The notes under the pieces were generated by a model. The model saw only the letters and a program-made list of their open reading frames with translations. It made no database searches and was not told the DNA's origin. From RGIG4140 sp045632845 (GTDB lineage: Bacteria; Pseudomonadota; Alphaproteobacteria; CAAHEQ01; UBA3637), in assembly GCA_045632845.1 (NCBI GenBank), contig JAZQXL010000014.1, forward strand, positions 1 to 64,000: DNA of 64,000 bases, read 5' to 3'. Shown in pieces: positions 58,526-64,000 of the stretch. The translations under genes and the position numbers were made by a program. How positions within the stretch are numbered: position 1 is the first letter of the stretch; each line of letters opens with the position of its first letter.

Positions 58526-60670
58526 TTATTTTGTTTTATCCACTTTCACCCGCCACAAAGTCCCATCAGAATTGGGATCTCTGATATCTCCAGCGAGCAA
58601 AAATCTATCAGACGTATCAAGCAACCGATGTGTTGTACCAGATGCATCTGTATATGTCTTAATCGTCCCCGCCACTTGACCGTTGGAAGAGTGGTTCAAA
58701 CCGATATAAACATCTTCATCTTTTTTCTTATCTTCCTCATCTTTCTTATCACCATTTGTCGAGCCAGAACCAGTTGAGTTATTTAAAATCCCTGCCAACA
58801 AATCAGACAAATCTGAATTTGTGTTTGAAGATGAGCCTGTATTGGTTGAAGAGCTATTTGAAGAAGTTTTATCATCTGTTTTAAAGTAGTTAGAAATTTT
58901 ATTCTTCAAGAAATAGGCACCATAAGCAACACCCCCAACAATGGCAGCATCTTTTATCCATCCAAACAATTCATTCCCCGCTTTACCCCATTCACCTTCA
59001 AGCACATACCCAATGGTTCTGAGCAAACCACCAATACAGTTCCCAATCATTTGGATAAACTTTGTCAATAAAGGAATTGGAATCATATTTCCCAAAGAAT
59101 TGAATGCGCCATTAACCCAGCTGCCCGCTGAAAGGAAAAAGTTTTTATCATCATCAGATGGGGTTGTTGCCCCACCAACAGGAGATAATCCGCCTTGCTG
59201 ACCACCATTAAGCCCGCCTTGTTGTCCACCGTTAGGACCACCTTGCAAACCGCCTTGTTGTCCACCGTTAGGACCGCCTTGCAAACCGCCTTGCTGTCCA
59301 CCATTCACAGGTTGTTCTGGTTCTTTGGGCAACATCACATCCGCCCATTGTTTCAACGCAGGATCAACATATCCACGGTCTGCATCCGCTTTTATAATCC
59401 CCATCACAGCTGCGTGAAATTGTGTTTCATTTAACTTAAATGTTGCAACAGATGACGCCACCGCAACTGAAGATGGATCTTCCCCTCGACGCACAAGCGC
59501 ATTTCCTTGAGTGTTCATCTGATAATAAAGAGGTGAAAATGGCTCCCCAGAATTGGCGCTAACCATCAACTTATATCCCCCATTTACATCTCGTTTCACT
59601 TTCAAAAATGAGCGTACTGCCGCCACTTGTTCAGCCGACAAAACAACCATTGAATTGGTGTTTGTGCCAGGAATAGTAAAGTTCACTTTCAAACCAGCTG
59701 TATGCGGTGTATGGGGTGTAAAATCTGCTGGTGGCACCTCAGCCCCTCTCATCATTTTTTGAGTAACCGCATCAACCGCCCCTTGATAACCAAAAGAAAG
59801 TGCCAGTGCATGCAAACCAGGGTCAATGCGTCCTTGTTTTTTATCCAACTCATAAATGCGAATAACCGCTGCTCTAAATTTTGAATTGGACAATGTAAAT
59901 TCTGTGTTTGCAAAGTTCAAACGACGTTTGGCCCCATCCCCTCTTCGTTGATAATCTGACCCAACAACTTCATGTGGTTCATAATAAAGAGAAGAAAGCG
60001 CATCCCCCGTGTCTTCCACAACTTTTAATTTAAAACCATTAACAGCATCCCATTTGTTTGAAACAAAGGCTCTGATCATCGCAACTTTATCAGCATCGAT
60101 AAATTCTTTCCCTATTGTTCCATCTGGTCGCTTCCAAACAATTTGAATGGCATCGCCTCGTTCAGTTTCATCAACAACACGCCCATCTTTTAAAACATAT
60201 TCCACCTTGTGAGAAGGACCTTCTGGACCATCACCTAGAGTATGTCTTTCTTCAACAATTTCATTTCCATCAGTTTCAGGCGTTTTATCTGTTTTAACAT
60301 CTGCAGATTCTGGTGTTTCTTCCGTTGCGGTTGCTTTTGAAACAAAGCGTCCCTCATCATCCAACTGAACTGAGCCTCCCTCACCCAAATATTCATCACG
60401 CAACTCAGCTTGTCTTTTCTTTACAATCTCAGCAGCTTCTTCAGCTTTATCTAAACCATCACCAAAGCTGGTACCATCAACCAAGCCTCGACCCGTACCA
60501 CGCACATATTTTCCACCTTTTGAATCCCACAGCCAAGAAACACCATCTCCAATTTTATCAGTTACCCAACCAATACCTGATCCAATGCCACCAACAACCG
60601 TGCCCAAGACACCTTGCGCATTGTTCCCAGCTTCTCTGCCTGCTTGATAGTAGTCTTTATCTTCACTCAT
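58526..60670 (-). CDS. Unknown 714-residue protein with duplicated domain
   Basis: AAGGAAAGGGTGAAAAA precedes the ATG. The N-terminus is glycine-zipper-like (VLGTVVGGIGSGIGWVTDKI). Two ~100-residue related domains lie at about 190-300 and 335-440 (VAMIRAFVSNKWDAVNGFKL against VAAVRSFLKVKRDVNGGYKL; both have SLYYE/PLYYQ, RRG, F.L....F.AAV..I and DPGL/DPAL). A linker of NGGQQGGLQGGP repeats follows, then an amphipathic region and one membrane-like stretch (AAIVGGVAYGAYFL) at ~590. A Ser/Asn-rich loop and a small C-terminal beta domain end the protein. I know no family for it. Possibly envelope-associated. Confidence 0.75.
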   Translation of the reverse strand: MSEDKDYYQAGREAGNNAQGVLGTVVGGIGSGIGWVTDKIGDGVSWLWDSKGGKYVRGTGRGLVDGTSFGDGLDKAEEAAEIVKKRQAELRDEYLGEGGSVQLDDEGRFVSKATATEETPESADVKTDKTPETDGNEIVEERHTLGDGPEGPSHKVEYVLKDGRVVDETERGDAIQIVWKRPDGTIGKEFIDADKVAMIRAFVSNKWDAVNGFKLKVVEDTGDALSSLYYEPHEVVGSDYQRRGDGAKRRLNFANTEFTLSNSKFRAAVIRIYELDKKQGRIDPGLHALALSFGYQGAVDAVTQKMMRGAEVPPADFTPHTPHTAGLKVNFTIPGTNTNSMVVLSAEQVAAVRSFLKVKRDVNGGYKLMVSANSGEPFSPLYYQMNTQGNALVRRGEDPSSVAVASSVATFKLNETQFHAAVMGIIKADADRGYVDPALKQWADVMLPKEPEQPVNGGQQGGLQGGPNGGQQGGLQGGPNGGQQGGLNGGQQGGLSPVGGATTPSDDDKNFFLSAGSWVNGAFNSLGNMIPIPLLTKFIQMIGNCIGGLLRTIGYVLEGEWGKAGNELFGWIKDAAIVGGVAYGAYFLKNKISNYFKTDDKTSSNSSSTNTGSSSNTNSDLSDLLAGILNNSTGSGSTNGDKKDEEDKKKDEDVYIGLNHSSNGQVAGTIKTYTDASGTTHRLLDTSDRFLLAGDIRDPNSDGTLWRVKVDKTK

Positions 60671-60694
60671 TTTTTCACCCTTTCCTTTTTTTAT

Positions 60695-60723
60695 AGTATA
60701 ACTTGAATTTTAATTTTCGTCAA
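60695..60723 (-). promoter_or_regulatory. Promoter of the 714-residue protein gene
   Basis: Minus strand TTGACG (60723-60718), 17-bp spacer, TATACT (60700-60695). Confidence 0.7.
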
Positions 60724-60990
60724 CAAAATAAAAAGAAAGCCATTTTTCACGGAATATTTATGTTTTAATTAAAAATATTTTTCCTTCTTTTCTCCATCAT
60801 TTGACAAAAAAGCATTTTTTTGATTAAACAACAAATTTTCCCAGTTGCCACCATAAATAAATTCCAACAAATAAAGATATCAACAAAATAAAATCAAAAA
60901 AAAATCCTTCTTTGTCTGACATAATAAAAAAATACCTTTAAAAGAAGGGCAGAGATAAAAACAATAAATAATTAATTAAAAAATTTTTAA
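60724..60990. other. AT-rich spacer with a probable terminator
   Basis: CCTTCTTT and AAAGAAGG arms near 60896-60950, followed by a T run on the minus strand, may end the gene at 60991. Otherwise nothing is seen. Confidence 0.45.
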
Positions 60991-61752
60991 TCAATTTTTC
61001 ACAAAATTGTTCAATGAAACAGGGTGAGAAAGCAACTGCCATTTTTCATCATAAGGAAAGTGTGTTTTAATCATTTCTTTTGGTTTTGTGTTGAAATATT
61101 TTTTATCAATAGCGCTATTTTTGCGTTTTAATTTTTGCTTTTCACTTTGGGCTAAAGCTTTTTCCATCTGACGCACGGATGAAACAGATTTGTATGCTGC
61201 CTTTTCCCCTTTTATCATCCAATAGGTATCAACCAAAATCCATTTAGAATTGATATAAACCGCATTCCACGCACTGTGATATCTTTCAAGGGAAGAATCA
61301 ATTTTTCCCGTTACCAGTTCAAAAGCGCCTTTAATTGCTTTTTGCTCATGACGTACCACGTTGTATGCTTTGATGTTTTTGCCAGCATAACCTTCAACCA
61401 CAACCGCATTCAACCCAACTGCCAAGCATAATTGCTGATAAAGATTTGCAAATTCAACACTATCACCCACTTTGGTTTTTAACATGTTATTTTTATAAGG
61501 TTTTTCATAAACTTTATTTTTCTTTGCAGCTTTTAATTTTTCTCTTTCAAAAAAACCATCTCTTTCAAAATGCGTAGCCACAAACTCAGCCAATTTTTTA
61601 GCTTTTGTTAAATCTGAATCTGTTTTTAAAACCTGTTCTAAAGCAATCTTTTTGATTGTTTCAGTCTCATCAAACAAGTCATTTGCCTTTGATGAGGAAA
61701 CAAAAAACAACAACCCACAACCCAATAATAACAAACGGATAAAAAAGCGCAT
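60991..61752 (-). CDS. Transglutaminase-like protein, catalytic residues replaced
   Basis: 253 residues; AAAAGGAGGGGGT precedes the ATG. Signal peptide MRFFIRLLLLGCGLLFFVSSSKA. The body follows the transglutaminase-like (KY-peptidase type) plan: VGDSVEFANLYQQLCLAVGL where a catalytic Cys normally stands (Ser here), then YHSAWNAVYINSKWILVDTYW where HAWN normally stands (Ser precedes AWN, and a His sits one residue earlier). The Asp in VDTYW is kept. It is therefore likely periplasmic and probably inactive or altered in mechanism. The C-terminal ~70 residues are basic. Monocistronic. Confidence 0.7.
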   Translation of the reverse strand: MRFFIRLLLLGCGLLFFVSSSKANDLFDETETIKKIALEQVLKTDSDLTKAKKLAEFVATHFERDGFFEREKLKAAKKNKVYEKPYKNNMLKTKVGDSVEFANLYQQLCLAVGLNAVVVEGYAGKNIKAYNVVRHEQKAIKGAFELVTGKIDSSLERYHSAWNAVYINSKWILVDTYWMIKGEKAAYKSVSSVRQMEKALAQSEKQKLKRKNSAIDKKYFNTKPKEMIKTHFPYDEKWQLLSHPVSLNNFVKN

Positions 61753-61771
61753 ACCCCCTCCTTTTATTTTA

Positions 61772-61800
61772 TTTTTAACAAAAAAAATTTATCAAGTCAA
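61772..61800 (-). promoter_or_regulatory. Promoter of the transglutaminase-like gene
   Basis: Minus strand TTGACT (61800-61795), 17-bp spacer, TAAAAA (61777-61772). Confidence 0.6.
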
Positions 61801-61870
61801 GAATTGCTCCCCTAACTTTATTTTTTAATTTCAAGACTGGATAAATCCATCAAATAAATAAAAAAAAGAC

Positions 61871-61899
61871 TTGTTTTTTTGATAAAAAAAGTTGATACT
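61871..61899 (+). promoter_or_regulatory. Promoter of the two-TM protein gene
   Basis: TTGTTT (61871-61876), 17-bp spacer, GATACT (61894-61899). Confidence 0.55.
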
Positions 61900-61933
61900 A
61901 AATTTAAACGTGAAAAAAAAGGGGATCCGTTTA

Positions 61934-63421
61934 ATGCATAAAAATATCAAATCATTGGTAAAATTAGCCATTGTCGGCGTCGTTTGGGGCTTGGTTTATT
62001 TTTTATATGTTGTCCCATCATTAAGCATCTTGTTTCAATTTGATTTTCTTTCATCAGAAGCATGGCATGATAAATGGCTCGCATTTGAAAATTACAACTG
62101 GCGCATTCGCAAGTTGCCAGATGTTCTTTTGTTTTTAATGATGGTGCTTTGGATTCCTCTTTTCTTCCTTGGTTGGTTTTTATTCTTCAAAGTCAATTGG
62201 TTGGCATTTAGGTTTACACCAAAGCCCAAAACCGTTGTCAAACGCGCTTTAGATTTAAAAAAAGACAAACCATTATACGCTAAACCACGGGCTATGCCTT
62301 CTGCCATTCAAGCAACCAAATATGTGGCGCCAAAACTTCCTGGGCAAGAAGAGGAAGCTCAAAAACAAGCCACAAATAAGAGCCATAAAAATGTGCTTCA
62401 AATGATCAAACAAATGGCTGTTGTTGCCCGCAAGTTCAAAGTTGAAATTTTCCAACACATTTTACTTGAAGGACACAAAGTACCAATGGCTATTTCAACA
62501 GCAGCCAGAGCAATGATGATTGAAATTGTCAATCGAAAAGATGTGAACTGGTCCGTTGATTTCAATGATGATATTCATGCCAGCACCTGGTACTCCGAAG
62601 GGGGCATGATGGAAAGATTGGCAGAAGATTTGATCAAAGCTTCTGAAGCTTTGGCCAGAGCAGAACCAGGGTCTGAAGTTATCAAAGCAATCTGTGTTAC
62701 AGATGGTCGCATTTTAAACGCAAAACCAACCGTTGAATATTTTAAAAACCACGGCATCCACTTGCTTGTGTTTAACAATGGTCAGCCCCAAGGGGATATT
62801 TTAGACTATTCCTCATTTTTAAGCGCTTATTTTGACTTAAAAGAAGGAGAATCTGATCCTGCCATTGTAAAACTTGAAAAAGTACCAGTTGGTTCTGCTC
62901 AAACAACAGCACCTGAAGCTACTGTACCTAGTGAACCAGCGCACCAAAATAACGAACCAAACTTCACAAGTGATGCAACCCCTCCTCCTATTGACAATGA
63001 AGAATTCTTTATCGACGATTTAGAACTTGACGAAACTGATTCTCCTGATACAATAGAGGATGATTTTGATTTTACTGACGAGCTCGACACAGAAACGGGA
63101 GATTTTGAAATTCCTCTTGTTGATGAAGATGGCTTTTTAATTGACGGAGCAGATGATGACACACAAGATGGACAAGAACTTGAAGAAAGCGGTGAAGATG
63201 TATCGCCAAGCAGTGAATACGCAACTCAAGAATCTGAAGAAACGGACGAAAATAGCTCAAAAGCTGAAAAGAGCACAAGCAAGGGCAGAAAAGCTAAATC
63301 GACTTCTAAGAAAACTAAGTCTAAGCGTAAAACTCGCAAAAAGATCTCTTTGCCACGTCAAAAATTAAAAACTGAAGATGGGGATGAAGATGATTTTGTT
63401 ACAGCAGTCGCAAAAGGCTAA
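61934..63421 (+). CDS. Unknown two-TM protein with acidic tail
   Basis: 495 residues from ATG 61934 (MHKNIKSLVKLA), with AAAAGGGGATCCG upstream; the longer frame start lacks a site. Two membrane helices, at ~10-35 (IVGVVWGLVYFLYVVPS) and ~67-92 (LLFLMMVLWIPLFFLGWFLF), are followed by a basic linker and a soluble alpha/beta domain (~150-300) with VCVTDGRILNAKPTVEYF-like strands. Then comes a long Asp/Glu-rich segment and a final Lys-rich tail (STSKGRKAKSTSKKTKSKRK). The charge-segregated tail suggests binding to nucleic acid or another protein. Family not recognised. Upstream of pgpA on the same strand. Confidence 0.75.
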   Translation: MHKNIKSLVKLAIVGVVWGLVYFLYVVPSLSILFQFDFLSSEAWHDKWLAFENYNWRIRKLPDVLLFLMMVLWIPLFFLGWFLFFKVNWLAFRFTPKPKTVVKRALDLKKDKPLYAKPRAMPSAIQATKYVAPKLPGQEEEAQKQATNKSHKNVLQMIKQMAVVARKFKVEIFQHILLEGHKVPMAISTAARAMMIEIVNRKDVNWSVDFNDDIHASTWYSEGGMMERLAEDLIKASEALARAEPGSEVIKAICVTDGRILNAKPTVEYFKNHGIHLLVFNNGQPQGDILDYSSFLSAYFDLKEGESDPAIVKLEKVPVGSAQTTAPEATVPSEPAHQNNEPNFTSDATPPPIDNEEFFIDDLELDETDSPDTIEDDFDFTDELDTETGDFEIPLVDEDGFLIDGADDDTQDGQELEESGEDVSPSSEYATQESEETDENSSKAEKSTSKGRKAKSTSKKTKSKRKTRKKISLPRQKLKTEDGDEDDFVTAVAKG

Positions 63422-63452
63422 CCCTTCTTTTTAACAACAATTGGATTATCTA

Positions 63453-63926
63453 ATGAAAAACAAAGACTTTTTATACAATTTAATTGCCACCTTTTTCTTT
63501 TCAGGCAAATCAAAGGTTGCACCTGGCACAATGGGATCGCTTGCCACATTACCTTTGGTTGCACTTGTTTATCCCTTGGGGGGATGCGCACTTTTTATCG
63601 CCACACTTGTCAGTTATTTAATTGGCATTCAAGCAACTAAACACATTTTAGCCACCAGCACAAACAAAGACCCAGGCTTTGTGGTTATTGATGAAACAGC
63701 AGGACAATTAACAACCTTTTTGTTCATCGTATCCTTTGCCCCTTTAAGCATTTTAAACTTATTATTGGGTTTTGCCTTGTTCCGCTTATTTGACATTGTC
63801 AAAATTTGGCCTTGCTCTTATTTTGATAAAAAAGTCGTCGGTGCATTTGGTGTGATGACAGATGATATTTTTGCTGGCATTTATGCTGGAATTGTGCTAT
63901 TGTTGATTAATCAATTCATTTTTTAA
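63453..63926 (+). CDS. pgpA: Phosphatidylglycerophosphatase A
   Basis: 157 residues from ATG 63453 (MKNKDFLYNLIA); a TTG four codons earlier is possible, and no strong ribosome site is seen, suggesting coupling to the upstream gene. PgpA removes phosphate from phosphatidylglycerophosphate to give phosphatidylglycerol in the inner membrane. Family motifs are present: SKVAPGTMGS, VVIDETAGQ, FRLFDIVKIWP (usually K-P-W-P) and GVMTDDIFAGIYAG, with several hydrophobic helices. Length fits the family. Confidence 0.93.
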   Translation: MKNKDFLYNLIATFFFSGKSKVAPGTMGSLATLPLVALVYPLGGCALFIATLVSYLIGIQATKHILATSTNKDPGFVVIDETAGQLTTFLFIVSFAPLSILNLLLGFALFRLFDIVKIWPCSYFDKKVVGAFGVMTDDIFAGIYAGIVLLLINQFIF

Positions 63927-63940
63927 AAAGGAGTATCACA

Positions 63941-64000
63941 TGACAGAAGAAGAAATCTTGAATAATAACAACCACTTCAAACACGCATTGGAATTATATG
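63941..64000 (+). CDS. Start of an unidentified gene, truncated by window
   Basis: AAAGGAGTATCAC precedes ATG 63941, and the frame reads MTEEEILNNNNHFKHALELY to the window edge. It starts 14 bp after the pgpA stop, so it is probably in the same operon. Too short to identify. Confidence 0.6.

Overview
The window is AT-rich bacterial DNA using the standard code, with strong GGAG-type ribosome binding sites and sigma70-like promoters (typically TTGAnn-17-TATACT or TAAAAT). A DivK-like receiver protein, a DUF6362-like protein, PgpA and an anaerobic pyruvate formate-lyase, together with a great excess of ankyrin-repeat (ANK) genes, suggest an uncultured, anaerobic, host- or gut-associated alphaproteobacterium. 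That placement is inferred from gene content; there is no rRNA or tRNA gene here to confirm it.

Layout. 1-20.3 kb: mostly minus-strand genes for large ANK proteins. They are built from shared modules: an N-terminal DAIGMYMA domain, an HExxH (zincin-like) domain, a GVRAGQG domain and a basic KRGRIKGK tail. 20.6-22.1 kb: two prepilin genes and an intergenic repeat cluster. 22.1-31.4 kb: one plus-strand, promoter-to-terminator operon of ten ANK or PNPF-family genes. 31.4-33.4 kb: a secreted MORN-repeat protein translationally coupled to a prepilin. 33.4-37.2 kb: an unknown protein, an ANK protein and a repeat-rich spacer. 37.2-42.2 kb: three prepilins, a DivK-like receiver, two DUF3137-like membrane proteins, a small secreted protein and an in-frame chimera of the receiver and the secreted protein. 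42.3-46.2 kb: a long ANK protein, a SLOG-like protein and two tandem structured RNAs. 46.2-48.5 kb: pflB. 48.7-60.7 kb: more ANK, PNPF, prepilin and unknown genes. 60.9-64 kb: a degenerate transglutaminase-like protein, a two-TM protein, pgpA and the start of another gene.

Three gene families dominate. The first is about fifteen ANK proteins. The second is nine prepilin-like proteins with nearly invariant N-termini and divergent, cysteine-bearing C-terminal parts. The third is a lineage-specific family of about nine short proteins with a weak ankyrin repeat, a PNPF...G.TP motif and a SYE.AYQA helix. The ANK and PNPF proteins look like a rapidly duplicating set of interaction or effector proteins. 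Their targets and any secretion route cannot be read from the window.

The most novel signal is at 45.35-45.92 kb. Two tandem copies of a roughly 240-nt RNA lie on the minus strand, each with its own promoter and terminator hairpin. A long-range stem is completely rewritten, yet still complementary, between the copies. They lie directly upstream of the SLOG-like gene. A second notable signal is a 165-bp element with 32-bp self-palindromic terminal inverted repeats, found just upstream of two separate prepilin genes and carrying a promoter pointing at them.
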